Notes under the pieces: generated by a model
What the model was told of the DNA's origin: nothing
Database searches by the model: none
The model's input: the letters and a program-made list of their open reading frames with translations, nothing else
Translations under genes and position numbers: made by a program
Source: Companilactobacillus bobalius
Lineage (GTDB): Bacteria; Bacillota; Bacilli; Lactobacillales; Lactobacillaceae
DNA: 64,000 nt
Reading direction: 5' to 3'
Assembly: GCF_009764355.1 (NCBI RefSeq)
Contig: NZ_LNUA01000032.1
Span: 434,001 to 498,000 of the forward strand
Shown: one piece after another, positions 25,272 to 34,299 of the stretch
How the letters are laid out: every line of letters begins with the position of its first letter
How positions within the stretch are numbered: the first letter of the stretch is position 1

Positions 25272-25853
25272 TTTATTCATTTTTAAAAAATTATCGACTC
25301 CACCTTGCATTAAGGCAATTGTTGCATCAATGACATCATCTATTGGTTCTTTTTTACCATTATCAACCCACTGTTTGTAGACGCTAATTCCAGTCTGTTC
25401 TACATATCTTAATAAGATTTGTTTTTTCCAATCGTCAAGTAAATTAAACTCTTTGGACTGTCCCCAAGTTGGATTCATTACATTGTCGATCATCTGTTTA
25501 CGAATACCTACATATCCACCTACAGAGCTGGAAGTGATTTTATCATAGGCTTCGTCCTGTTTAGCAGAATATATAAAGAAGGCACGAACACTTTTAGCTA
25601 GGTCTCTAGGGTATTGAAAATTTTCAATCTCTTTTAAGTATTCCTTAGCATATTGGGCTTGCATTTCAGCTAGCAAATCATCAAGTGTTGGGTAGTATCT
25701 ATAGAATGTTTTTTTATTGATTTGTGCTAACTCCGACAATTCCTTGACAGTAATTTTTTGATATTCTTTTTCGCAAATCAGCTTTTCAAATGCTTTATAT
25801 ATGCTTGAAATTGTTCTTTGAACACGTAGATCTTCATAACCAGTTAATTTCAT
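25269..25853 (-). CDS. TetR-family transcriptional regulator
   Basis: A 194-residue TetR protein of the DhaS/YsiA-like subtype, with helix-turn-helix ITVKELSELAQINKKTFYRYYPTLDDLL (about 35-62) and a TetR_C_7-like C-terminus. It ends at its own terminator, so it is transcribed separately from the exporter operon to the left. It is the nearest regulator to the two 31-bp boxes and may control them. Confidence 0.85.
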   Translation of the reverse strand: MKLTGYEDLRVQRTISSIYKAFEKLICEKEYQKITVKELSELAQINKKTFYRYYPTLDDLLAEMQAQYAKEYLKEIENFQYPRDLAKSVRAFFIYSAKQDEAYDKITSSSVGGYVGIRKQMIDNVMNPTWGQSKEFNLLDDWKKQILLRYVEQTGISVYKQWVDNGKKEPIDDVIDATIALMQGGVDNFLKMNK

Positions 25854-25987
25854 TTGGTCCCCCCACTTACTGTTATTTCAAATAAAAACCAACACGTAGT
25901 ATTTTATCTTTTACAATTTATTATTATATACGTTTTATTAATTTCTGATGATTAAAGCGTGTTGGGCGAACCGGAAATTTTGTTCCT

Positions 25988-26035
25988 TAAAAAAAAATAA
26001 GCAATCAAAACTTAAATGTTCTGATCGCCTATTTG
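25988..26035 (-). terminator. Terminator after the CAP-domain gene
   Basis: AGGCGATCA and TGATTGCTT pair (two G-T pairs) on the minus strand and are followed by a run of nine T. Confidence 0.65.
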
Positions 26036-26041
26036 TCATTG

Positions 26042-27340
26042 TTAATTTAATGATAATTGATTTTGTTGAATCCAAGCATTGGTACCAATACGGTACATCT
26101 TAACGTTGGTTGTAGGATTAGTAGCTCTGCGATCAACAATCCATGAAGAACCAGATGCTACTGTGTATCCATCATAAGCCCCACTGTCGTTGTAAACTTT
26201 GGCAGTAGTTGTAGCTGTAACAGTTGTTCCGGATAAGAACTTAGCCCATGGTAGAGCATCGTCAGCAGCAACAAATCCGTTAGTACATACATGATAGAAG
26301 AAGTTACCATCAATAATTGCAATAATATCTGAAGCCCATGAAGTATCAGGTCCTAAGGCAAGATCAACACGTTTATTACCATTACGATCGTAAATAGGTG
26401 TCATCTTATTCTTAGTAGTTACGCCACCTCTTATATCAGCTACAGCATAGTTGTCACGGTTAGCATAATCAGCATTTGTACGACCGGCATCGGCAATATC
26501 ATACTTAGAAACGTTGGAATAGTCATTTTCATTAGTTAAGTAGTATGAATAAATATCTGAGGCATTGTACTTACTATGAGCTGCTTGATCATTACCCATT
26601 TCTTGAGAAAAGTAAACCATACCATCAGAACCGACACTTACACCGATACCAACATAGTTGATATATGGATTAAGCATGTTCTTTCTGTGACCATAATTAG
26701 GTTCTGGATCGTACATTTCACTATAAAACTCATGTGTAATCTTTTGAGCAATAGTGGTTGGATCAGATGTACCTAACATTGAATATGGCATTTGAGCAAT
26801 ATTCTCTTCGGCATCCAAGTAATATGGATACATGTTAGCTGAATTCCAGCCGGCATGATTATCCACCCCTGTACTTGTGAAACCATCAGTTCTTGATTGA
26901 GCATAATTGTTCAATGCTGTTACAGGACTTAAAGTTGATAGACCATTTTGTGCACGTAGACGATTTAACTCATTCAACATAGCAGTCTTAACGGCAACGA
27001 TATCAATACTATTGTAAGTCGATTGCGTTTTGGCAGTCGCTGTAGAAGCAGTTGTAGTGTCGTTGTTAGTTGCATTTGTTGTATCATTAGATGGTGTCTT
27101 AGTTGCCGGATTAACAACCTGATTGTTTGTATCACTATTGTTATTTGTAGCAGTTGATACACTTGTACCAGTATCAGTAGTTGTAGTGTCACTGTTAGTT
27201 GCAGTAGTGCTTGTTACAGAAGTATTATTGCTGGCATCAGCTGATGTTGTGTCAGCATAAACAATATTTCCTCCCAGACTAGTTGCAAGTAATGCACTTG
27301 CGGCTACTAAAATAGCTGCCCTCTTTGTTTTAGAAAACAT
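26042..27340 (-). CDS. Secreted CAP-domain (SCP/PR-1-like) protein
   Basis: A 432-residue exported protein. A signal peptide covers residues 1-29 (KTKRAAILVAASALLATSLGG, cleavage likely after VYA). A Thr/Asn/Ser-rich linker follows to about 110. The CAP domain spans about 118-245, with LNELNRLRAQNGL, the HAGWNSANMYP motif and GHRKNMLNP with its His. The C-terminus has repeats like SLAP/surface modules (VYNDSGAYDGYTVASGSSW). Such proteins are attached to or released from the cell surface; their activity is unknown. The gene is monocistronic. Confidence 0.85.
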   Translation of the reverse strand: MFSKTKRAAILVAASALLATSLGGNIVYADTTSADASNNTSVTSTTATNSDTTTTDTGTSVSTATNNNSDTNNQVVNPATKTPSNDTTNATNNDTTTASTATAKTQSTYNSIDIVAVKTAMLNELNRLRAQNGLSTLSPVTALNNYAQSRTDGFTSTGVDNHAGWNSANMYPYYLDAEENIAQMPYSMLGTSDPTTIAQKITHEFYSEMYDPEPNYGHRKNMLNPYINYVGIGVSVGSDGMVYFSQEMGNDQAAHSKYNASDIYSYYLTNENDYSNVSKYDIADAGRTNADYANRDNYAVADIRGGVTTKNKMTPIYDRNGNKRVDLALGPDTSWASDIIAIIDGNFFYHVCTNGFVAADDALPWAKFLSGTTVTATTTAKVYNDSGAYDGYTVASGSSWIVDRRATNPTTNVKMYRIGTNAWIQQNQLSLN

Positions 27341-27446
27341 GATACTCCCCTTTTCCTTGTGAAAATAATGGTTACACTCATTTTAACTCAATGAAAGCAT
27401 TTATAAAGCATTATTTATAATAAATATTTTATATTATTTCGGTAAA

Positions 27447-27470
27447 ATAAAAAAGCCATATGGCTTTTAG
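27447..27470 (-). terminator. Terminator after the degV gene
   Basis: AAAGCCATATGGCTTTTTT: a 7-bp self-complementary stem with T-run on the minus strand, directly at the stop codon of the DegV gene. Confidence 0.75.
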
Positions 27471-28337
27471 TTATGCTTTATCAAAATCCTTGATCCAAGC
27501 AATGGCCAATGCATCTTTACCTAAATGAGCACCGATGACAGGTCCAAAGTATGAACGATCTAGTGTAATATCAGGGTATTTCTCATGTAATTCGCTTGCC
27601 CATTGATCCCCGTCACTTTTATCGTCAGCATCGATTACTAACAGACGTAGAGGATATGGGGCATCATTCATAGCCGCAGCTAACTTTTCTTCAGCTTTTA
27701 ACTTGGCTTTTTTCATGGAACGAACTTTATCATAAGCAACAATTTTATGAGAATCATCGTCAAATTCTAGTAATGGTTTAATATTTAACATGGTTCCAAT
27801 AACAGCAGAAGTATTTGATAATCTTCCACCTTTAACTAAGTTCTTTAAATCGTTTACCACAAACGATTCACCAATAGAGCTTCTTAAATCATCAAGACGT
27901 TCAAGAATTTCACTAAGTGGTTTATCTTCCTGAGCCATTTTAGCTGCCTCTTGAGCTAAGTAGCCCATTAGGCGTACAGTGATATGGGAATCATAAACGA
28001 CAACATTGATATTATCAATTGTTTGAGCGGCACTCTTGAGATTGTTAACAAATCCCGAAATAGTGCTTGCCAAATGAATCGAAATTACGGTATCATAGCC
28101 TTCTTTAGCCAGCTTATCGTACACGTTCATCATTTCACCAATTGAAGGTTGAGCCGTTGAGGGTAATTCTGGTGATTCATGTAAGAGTTTGTAGAATTGA
28201 GATGTAGTAATATCAATATCTTCACGGTATGTTTTAGTATTAAATACTACCTCTATCGGCACAACTGTTATATTATATTTATCGACTGTTTCTTGTGGCA
28301 AATAAGATGTACTATCTGTTACAATGGCTATTTTCAT
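27471..28337 (-). CDS. DegV-family fatty-acid-binding protein
   Basis: A 288-residue DegV/FakB-type protein. The start IAIVTDSTSYLPQE, the EDIDITTSQFYKLL block and SIHLASTISG are family signatures. Thr/Ser of TDST and the later GPVIGAHLG hold the fatty-acid carboxylate. FakB-type proteins present fatty acids to FakA kinase for phospholipid synthesis. The gene is divergent from rqcH and transcribed alone. Confidence 0.9.
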   Translation of the reverse strand: MKIAIVTDSTSYLPQETVDKYNITVVPIEVVFNTKTYREDIDITTSQFYKLLHESPELPSTAQPSIGEMMNVYDKLAKEGYDTVISIHLASTISGFVNNLKSAAQTIDNINVVVYDSHITVRLMGYLAQEAAKMAQEDKPLSEILERLDDLRSSIGESFVVNDLKNLVKGGRLSNTSAVIGTMLNIKPLLEFDDDSHKIVAYDKVRSMKKAKLKAEEKLAAAMNDAPYPLRLLVIDADDKSDGDQWASELHEKYPDITLDRSYFGPVIGAHLGKDALAIAWIKDFDKA

Positions 28338-28471
28338 AAATTATCAATTCCTTGTTTGGTTACGTATAATGATTGTATAACCATTAGATTATATCATATT
28401 CAATCAGGTTTATATTTGTTACACTGCAAAAGTTTCAGAATTTATCATGTAATATAGAGAGGAAGTCAAAT

Positions 28472-30136
28472 ATGTCCTTTGACGGAATGTTTACCCATGT
28501 GATGGTAAACGAATTGAATCAGAACCTCCGCGGCGGTAGAATTGCTAAAATTCAACAACCGTTCGCTAACGAATTGATTCTTACAATTAGAAGTAATCGC
28601 AAGAATCAACAATTGTTATTATCTGCTCATCCCTCATACGCAAGAGTTCAGATTACAGGTCAGCCATTTGCTAATCCTGCTAAACCCTCAACTTTTGTTA
28701 TGTCATTAAGAAAGTATATCACTAGTGCTATCGTTCAAGACTTCAAGCAATTGAATAATGATCGTATCGTAATCGTAGATTTAAGTGCAAAAAATGAATT
28801 AGGCGATATTCATGAATATCGGTTGATTACCGAAATTATGAGTCGACACAGTAATATTTTCCTTGTAAACAAAGAAAATGGAAAAATAATCGACCTAATT
28901 AAACGTGTTTCTCCAGAAAATAATAGTTTCCGAGGACTCCTTCCCGGGGACGATTATAAGTTACCGCCTGCACAGAATAAAATCAATCCATTTTCAACGA
29001 AAAATGAAAATCTTCAAGATTTATCAGCCGCTGATATTCGTCAAAAATACGAAGGTATAGGCTTAGATACTTCACAAGAGTTAGAAAAGTTTGCGGAAAC
29101 AGGTAAAACTTTAGATGACTTCATAGATTTGTATGAAAATCATTTAGCACCTAACACAGCCAATTCTAATGACAAACATAAATTAGGCTTCTTCCCAATT
29201 ACTTTTGGTAATACCACGACAGAAGTTAACGCTTATGCGAGTCTAAGTGATCTTTTGGATAATTACTATCTGGACAAAGCTCGGGTAGATCGAATCGAAC
29301 AACAAACTAAGAGTATCACTCACCGTTTGGATATCATTTTGAAGAAAGATAAATCCAAGATTAAGAAATTGAATAAACAGTTATCACAAACTGATGTGAT
29401 GGCTAAGTACAATCTTTATGGTGAATTGTTGACGACATATATGTCACAAGTTAAACGTGGTTCCAGTTCAATTGTTTTGACTAACTATTATAATAATGAA
29501 GAAGTTAAAATTAAATTGAATCCAGAGTACTCCCCTTCTGACAATGCTCAACATTATTATAAAAAATATCGTAAACTTCAAAACTCTATTCCTCATGTTC
29601 AAGAACAGTTGGATATCACTACAAATGAAGTTAACTATTTGGAATCAGTTTTGGCATCCCTTGAATATGTAGATATTGAAGATGTTGACGGTATCGTTGA
29701 TGAATTGATTGATTCAGGTTATATAAAAAAGAAGCGTCGTAATGCTCGTAAGAAACGTAAGAAGCATGTTGGCGAAGATTTTCAATCATCAATGGGTGTT
29801 GATATTACCGTTGGTAAGAACAATATCGAAAATGATCAATTGACAATGAAATTATCACAGAAGAATCATTATTGGTTCCACGTCAAAGACATTCCTGGTT
29901 CACATGTTATTTTGAAAACAAGTGATCCAGATGAACAGTCAATTACTGAAGCAGCAACGATTGCGGCTTATTATTCTAAGGCTCGTGATTCAAGCAAGGT
30001 TCCAGTTGATTATGTCAAAATCAAGAATATTCGTAAACCTAATGGTGCCAAGCCAGGTTATGTTATTTTTGAAGGTCAAAAGACGATCTTAGTTGATCCT
30101 GACCGTCAGTTAGTAGCTGATTTAAAAGTTAAATAA
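28472..30136 (+). CDS. rqcH: Rqc2/NEMF homologue (NFACT family)
   Basis: A 554-residue NFACT protein. The NFACT-N domain covers 1-about 190 (SFDGMFTHVMVNELNQNLRGGRI, MSRHSNIFLV). A coiled-coil middle (about 270-410) follows, and a C-terminal NFACT-R domain with YWFHVKDIPGSHVIL (about 465-480). RqcH binds stalled 50S subunits with tRNA-Ala and adds Ala tails, marking truncated products for ClpXP. The older name is fibronectin-binding protein FbpA. It is monocistronic with a strong terminator. Confidence 0.92.
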   Translation: MSFDGMFTHVMVNELNQNLRGGRIAKIQQPFANELILTIRSNRKNQQLLLSAHPSYARVQITGQPFANPAKPSTFVMSLRKYITSAIVQDFKQLNNDRIVIVDLSAKNELGDIHEYRLITEIMSRHSNIFLVNKENGKIIDLIKRVSPENNSFRGLLPGDDYKLPPAQNKINPFSTKNENLQDLSAADIRQKYEGIGLDTSQELEKFAETGKTLDDFIDLYENHLAPNTANSNDKHKLGFFPITFGNTTTEVNAYASLSDLLDNYYLDKARVDRIEQQTKSITHRLDIILKKDKSKIKKLNKQLSQTDVMAKYNLYGELLTTYMSQVKRGSSSIVLTNYYNNEEVKIKLNPEYSPSDNAQHYYKKYRKLQNSIPHVQEQLDITTNEVNYLESVLASLEYVDIEDVDGIVDELIDSGYIKKKRRNARKKRKKHVGEDFQSSMGVDITVGKNNIENDQLTMKLSQKNHYWFHVKDIPGSHVILKTSDPDEQSITEAATIAAYYSKARDSSKVPVDYVKIKNIRKPNGAKPGYVIFEGQKTILVDPDRQLVADLKVK

Positions 30137-30140
30137 AGTA

Positions 30141-30183
30141 AAAAAGATCGATAACTCAATTTTTAAGTTATCGATCTTTTTTT
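30141..30183. terminator. Bidirectional terminator between rqcH and carB-like genes
   Basis: GATCGATAACT and AGTTATCGATC form an 11-bp stem with poly-A before and poly-T after. It can serve both converging genes. Confidence 0.85.
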
Positions 30184-32572
30184 ATCCCAAATTCTTTAAT
30201 TCGTCTTCCATTTCTTCTTTATTTAACAATTTATAACGCTTATCGTCAATTGTTAGAAGATATTGTTCATCAAAATTATTGAACATTTCCTCAAGTGATA
30301 AATTGTCACCAATTTTATTACCAAGTAATAATTTAACCAATGTATCAATAACATGAACAGAACTTGCTAACTCATGTCGAATAATGTCATTAGTCATGCC
30401 ACGATACTTTTTAGTTACTAACCAGTGATCCTTTTGCTTAATCAGTTCAAAATTATAAATTGCTACTTGATTTTCATCTTCAAGCTCTTGGGCAATCAAT
30501 TGAGAAAACTCATTATAGTTTTCAGGTGTCATGAAGTTGTTAACGGAACTAACTTCATAAAGATGGTTATTCTTCTTAGTTCGGTAAATTACCGATGGCA
30601 CTAGGAAGTTCTCACCGTCAGAAACCACCATTACTCTGGCAGAAGTATCAGCTTGAAGATCAATATTTTTAATCTCCTGAGCACTAAACTGAAATGCCCG
30701 CTTATCATCGTTATCAATTAAATTCTTTGATAAATCGATAATGTTTAAAATACTATCATTAGGAATTAACTCTAAAGATTTCATTTCCATGTAAGGATCA
30801 TCAATTTCAACAATTTTTCGACGAATAGCTAACGGTGCATTCCAAGGCTCACGACCAATAATGATAGGCTCCAATCCATTCTGGTCAATTGACTTAGCTA
30901 ATTGAAACAAAACAAATTGTCTGATAGTTGTATCAGTTTTTGAAGTAATTATTGGTGTGCGTACAATAATTTTTTTGCGGTCGCTTAACTTCAATTCATT
31001 GTTGATACCGGCAGTAACAAAGTAATTGTGATTAGGATAATCTTTATTAGCCACAGATATAGAAGTTTTATTTTTTACAACTGATTTAGTAACAATATCA
31101 GAACTATCTAATAGTAGCTTACTGTGTCCTACTCCTTTGACACCCATCTCTACCATACGTTCAACATTATGACCATCAATTTCGCCTTCACGGATAATAA
31201 GACTGTTATCAATAATGTTTTGTAAAGCCGTTAAATATGGCATATTGATGCCAGTAATTTCTGATAAAACTGGTTTTTCAAAGTTACGACGCATGGCTTC
31301 CATTAGAACATCTAACATCCAATTGGTAGGATGAATAATCTTTTCAAATAACTCGTCATCGTCTAACTTGCGTAATTGTTCATAGCGGTCAAAGTTATTA
31401 TTTAACTTATCATTAAGTGCTCCCTTATTGAGAACCTCCTCGAGACTAAAACCATTGACAATGATACTGGAATTAGATGTCTTGCTAGGGCCTAAATACT
31501 TTTGACCAGGGGTATTCCACTGTGGGAAGCGTGAAGTAATGTGATCGACAAATGGTTCAGTTGCTCCATTAAAGAAATTACCTGCATCAAGTTGTAGTTT
31601 ATCCAAATGGAAACCAACACAAAGTTCCGCTACGGCAGTAGCAACGGGATAACTTGTTGCATATTCTAAAAATTTAGTTTCTTCACTTAAACGAGGAATG
31701 AATTCTGTAATATAGCATTCATTAGTAGCGTGGTTATAAGCAAAATGGACCGTACAAACACCAACGATATTAAAAACTCGAGCTAGTTTAATTGAGTAAT
31801 TTCTTAAACGTTGCAATTTTGAATCATTTAAAGAAATTGCTGGGGAAATTAGATTTGAGTCCAGATGATGAATACCTATTGGTTCGATATCCTCAATTGT
31901 ACCAACTAAGGATGAGTTGTCGAAACTATCTCGCAAAATAGTAAAGGAATATTCACTGAATCCTCGAATACTTCTTTCAATTTCAATTTTGCTATCTTCT
32001 AAATCATCTAAGGCCATGAAATTATCTAGTTCAAAAAGATTATTGATATTAGTCCAACCACTTGAATGACGATTAGAATAGCGCCTTCTAGCAATAATTG
32101 GAAAACCGATTGAACGAATGAAGCTATATATTTCTTTTTCGTCATCTGAAGAAATAAAATTAATAACTGGTAATTTGGCTTTGTTTAAACGTTTAATAAA
32201 TAAGTCACGCTTGAAAGTGGCCAAAGAAGAGGCATAATTAGCTCCTAAAATCTTAGTACTACCGATCTTACCATTTAAACTAGAAACGATTCCTAAGGCG
32301 TTACGGTCCCCAACAGTAGGTAAAATAGCATCGGGATGATATTTCTGAACAAATTTAAGTACATTATCACCACTGACTTTTTCAACAATCGTTTTGTCAA
32401 AGAAGGTTCCCGAGGAAAGTAATGACGTTGGATCTTCAACAATGATTGAAGTTTTATATCCTAATTGATGCAAAATATCGACTGTATCATAAAGCGCAGT
32501 TGATAAATCAACATTTTTATCGCTAATAGTTGGGCCGATGATTAGAATCGTATGTACTTCATTTAATTCCAT
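30182..32572 (-). CDS. carB: Degenerate carbamoyl-phosphate synthase large-subunit-like protein
   Basis: A 796-residue homologue of CarB, which normally has about 1,060 residues. The first half is alignable: ILPTVGD, GFPIIARRRY (normally VRPAYxLGGTGG), TIEDIEPIGIHHLDS, VHFA (normally VQFA, Gln to His276) and EFIPR (normally EMNPR, Asn to Ile292). The glycine-rich ATP loop is gone (residues 162-174). An oligomerisation-like part follows at about 380-465 (MRRNFEKPVLSEITGINMPYL). The second half is short with no recognisable ATP site, and no MGS-like allosteric domain ends it. ATP-driven synthesis seems impossible by this chain alone. The start overlaps carA by 10 bp. Confidence 0.75.
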   Translation of the reverse strand: MELNEVHTILIIGPTISDKNVDLSTALYDTVDILHQLGYKTSIIVEDPTSLLSSGTFFDKTIVEKVSGDNVLKFVQKYHPDAILPTVGDRNALGIVSSLNGKIGSTKILGANYASSLATFKRDLFIKRLNKAKLPVINFISSDDEKEIYSFIRSIGFPIIARRRYSNRHSSGWTNINNLFELDNFMALDDLEDSKIEIERSIRGFSEYSFTILRDSFDNSSLVGTIEDIEPIGIHHLDSNLISPAISLNDSKLQRLRNYSIKLARVFNIVGVCTVHFAYNHATNECYITEFIPRLSEETKFLEYATSYPVATAVAELCVGFHLDKLQLDAGNFFNGATEPFVDHITSRFPQWNTPGQKYLGPSKTSNSSIIVNGFSLEEVLNKGALNDKLNNNFDRYEQLRKLDDDELFEKIIHPTNWMLDVLMEAMRRNFEKPVLSEITGINMPYLTALQNIIDNSLIIREGEIDGHNVERMVEMGVKGVGHSKLLLDSSDIVTKSVVKNKTSISVANKDYPNHNYFVTAGINNELKLSDRKKIIVRTPIITSKTDTTIRQFVLFQLAKSIDQNGLEPIIIGREPWNAPLAIRRKIVEIDDPYMEMKSLELIPNDSILNIIDLSKNLIDNDDKRAFQFSAQEIKNIDLQADTSARVMVVSDGENFLVPSVIYRTKKNNHLYEVSSVNNFMTPENYNEFSQLIAQELEDENQVAIYNFELIKQKDHWLVTKKYRGMTNDIIRHELASSVHVIDTLVKLLLGNKIGDNLSLEEMFNNFDEQYLLTIDDKRYKLLNKEEMEDELKNLG

Positions 32573-33651
32573 TGACTTCCAGCCCCCTCTTGTTGTTTCA
32601 CTGAATCAATTAAATCGATAAACTCATCGAAGACATAATAACCGTCGGTTGGTCCTGGTGCGGCTTCTGGCTCAAATAGTACACCCATGATTGGTAGATA
32701 CTCATGACGAATTCCCTCAATAGTTCCATCGGCAACACAAATGTTGGTAACGATAAAATCAGATGAACCAATGTATTTTTGATCCAAAGTGTAGGAATGA
32801 TTGTGATTGACAAAATCAATTTTGCCACTGGCAACTTCTTTAACAGCTAAGGACGATTCGTGATGTGGGGTTGTTAATTTCTCTATTTGGCAATCATTAG
32901 CTAAGGCTATTAATAGATTACCGAGACCAATTCCCAAGATTGGATATTTTTTTTGTAAAATTTGAATATTCTTAATGACATTAGGCAAATCCTGTGGATT
33001 ACCTGGTCCATTAGAATAGATAATACCATCAGGATGTAAGTTCTCAATTTCCTTTGCCGTGGAATTGTAATTAACAATAATTGAATTACAGTCACGATAG
33101 GACAATTGACGTAAGATAGAGTACTTGAGTCCTAAATCGACAATAACAATTTTTCGTCCCATGTTGGGATTTGGATATGACTGGCGAGTAGAAACTCTTT
33201 TGACTAAATCAGGTGGTAAAACTAAAGCTTTGATTTGATCAATGGCGTGCTCATCATGAGTATCCATAATACTGGCTTTCATTTCACCATGTTCAGCAAT
33301 GTGTCTCGACAAAGCTCTAACATCGACGTTCTTGATACCAGGTATTCTCAAACTAGTAATCCAATTTTCAAATGAAACCGAATCATCAACCGTTGAGATA
33401 CTTGATGAACCAATAACAACGCCCTTACACTGTGAATTGATAGATTCATAAAAATCTCGGTTAATTCCTGAGCTACCAACAGAAGGAATTGTGAAAGCAA
33501 TAATTTGACCCTCGGCATTAGGATCGGTTACGGATTGTTCAATTCCAGTACGATTATTTGATATTACCAATTGTCCCGTGGTAATGATAGAAGATCCGAA
33601 TCCTTCTCCAGGAAACACAGTTCCGTCTTCTAAAATTAAATAACGTTTCAT
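32563..33651 (-). CDS. carA: Degenerate carbamoyl-phosphate synthase small-subunit-like protein
   Basis: A 362-residue CarA homologue of normal length. The N-terminal CPSase domain (1-about 150) is recognisable (ILEDGTVFPGEGFG, VTDPNAEGQI, NVDVRALSRHI). The class I glutaminase domain (about 166-350) keeps IIYSNGPGNPQD, but the nucleophile motif GICLGHQ reads GIGLGNL (Cys to Gly242) and FHPEA reads FEPEA (His to Glu327); Glu329 remains. Glutamine cannot be hydrolysed by the usual mechanism. It lies 27 bp after pyrR and is coupled to the carB-like gene. Confidence 0.8.
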   Translation of the reverse strand: MKRYLILEDGTVFPGEGFGSSIITTGQLVISNNRTGIEQSVTDPNAEGQIIAFTIPSVGSSGINRDFYESINSQCKGVVIGSSSISTVDDSVSFENWITSLRIPGIKNVDVRALSRHIAEHGEMKASIMDTHDEHAIDQIKALVLPPDLVKRVSTRQSYPNPNMGRKIVIVDLGLKYSILRQLSYRDCNSIIVNYNSTAKEIENLHPDGIIYSNGPGNPQDLPNVIKNIQILQKKYPILGIGLGNLLIALANDCQIEKLTTPHHESSLAVKEVASGKIDFVNHNHSYTLDQKYIGSSDFIVTNICVADGTIEGIRHEYLPIMGVLFEPEAAPGPTDGYYVFDEFIDLIDSVKQQEGAGSQWN

Positions 33652-33678
33652 TCTTCAGCAACTCCTCAAAAATTGTAG

Positions 33679-34206
33679 TTATTCGATTTCGATCTTATCT
33701 TCTCCATCGATTTCTTTCATTGAAACTTTGATTTTTTCCTTTTGAGAAGTTGGGATATTTTTACCAACAAAATCTGCTCGAATTGGTAATTCGCGATGTC
33801 CACGATCTACTAAGACAGCCAAAGAGATTTTCTTAGGACGACCTGCACTCATCAAAGCGTCCATAGCTGCACGGATTGTACGACCAGTGTACAAAACATC
33901 GTCTGTTAAAATAATATGCTTGTTATTGATATCGATATCCAAAGGTTGTGTTTTCACGTTAGAAATATCTTTTTCTTCATGAGTTTTATCATCACGATAA
34001 GGTGTAATATCGAGTTCAGCAACGGGAATTGAGATGTTTTCCAATTGTTTCAGTCGTGATTCAATACGATGAGCAACAAAGACACCGCGTGTTTTGATTC
34101 CAACAAGAACTAAATCTTCGATTCCTTTGTTTCTTTCAATAATTTCATAAGTTATACGTGTCAAAGCCCTGGTCATTGTTTGACCGTCAATAATTTCTTT
34201 AGCCAT
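33679..34206 (-). CDS. pyrR: Bifunctional pyr operon regulator / uracil phosphoribosyltransferase
   Basis: A 175-residue PyrR. The PRPP-binding signature is intact ([21 protein letters not shown], about 90-110), and the [10 protein letters not shown] and [15 protein letters not shown] blocks are typical. PyrR binds UMP and the leader of pyrimidine mRNAs to promote termination. ATG 34206 with a GTAGGGA ribosome site is preferred over the upstream in-frame start at 34236. It heads the pyrR-carA-carB operon; a hairpin lies directly upstream. Confidence 0.92.
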   Translation of the reverse strand: MAKEIIDGQTMTRALTRITYEIIERNKGIEDLVLVGIKTRGVFVAHRIESRLKQLENISIPVAELDITPYRDDKTHEEKDISNVKTQPLDIDINNKHIILTDDVLYTGRTIRAAMDALMSAGRPKKISLAVLVDRGHRELPIRADFVGKNIPTSQKEKIKVSMKEIDGEDKIEIE

Positions 34207-34221
34207 ATTTTTCCCTACTTT

Positions 34222-34247
34222 CAAAAAAGCACTCACAAAGTGAGTGC
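34222..34247 (-). terminator. Terminator hairpin between rluD and pyrR
   Basis: On the minus strand AAGCACTCAC-TTT-GTGAGTGCTT followed by TTTT. It ends 15 bp before the pyrR ATG. It may end the fhs-lspA-rluD transcript or act as an attenuator; no PyrR-binding consensus was recognised. Confidence 0.75.
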
Positions 34248-34299
34248 TTCAATTTATTTTATAATCGCACACAATTCTATTTGTAGATTATATCACGAC

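Noticed and set aside
34222..34247. PyrR attenuator before pyrR
   Set aside because: The hairpin is a good terminator but the conserved PyrR RNA-binding loop sequence was not found, so only a terminator is reported.
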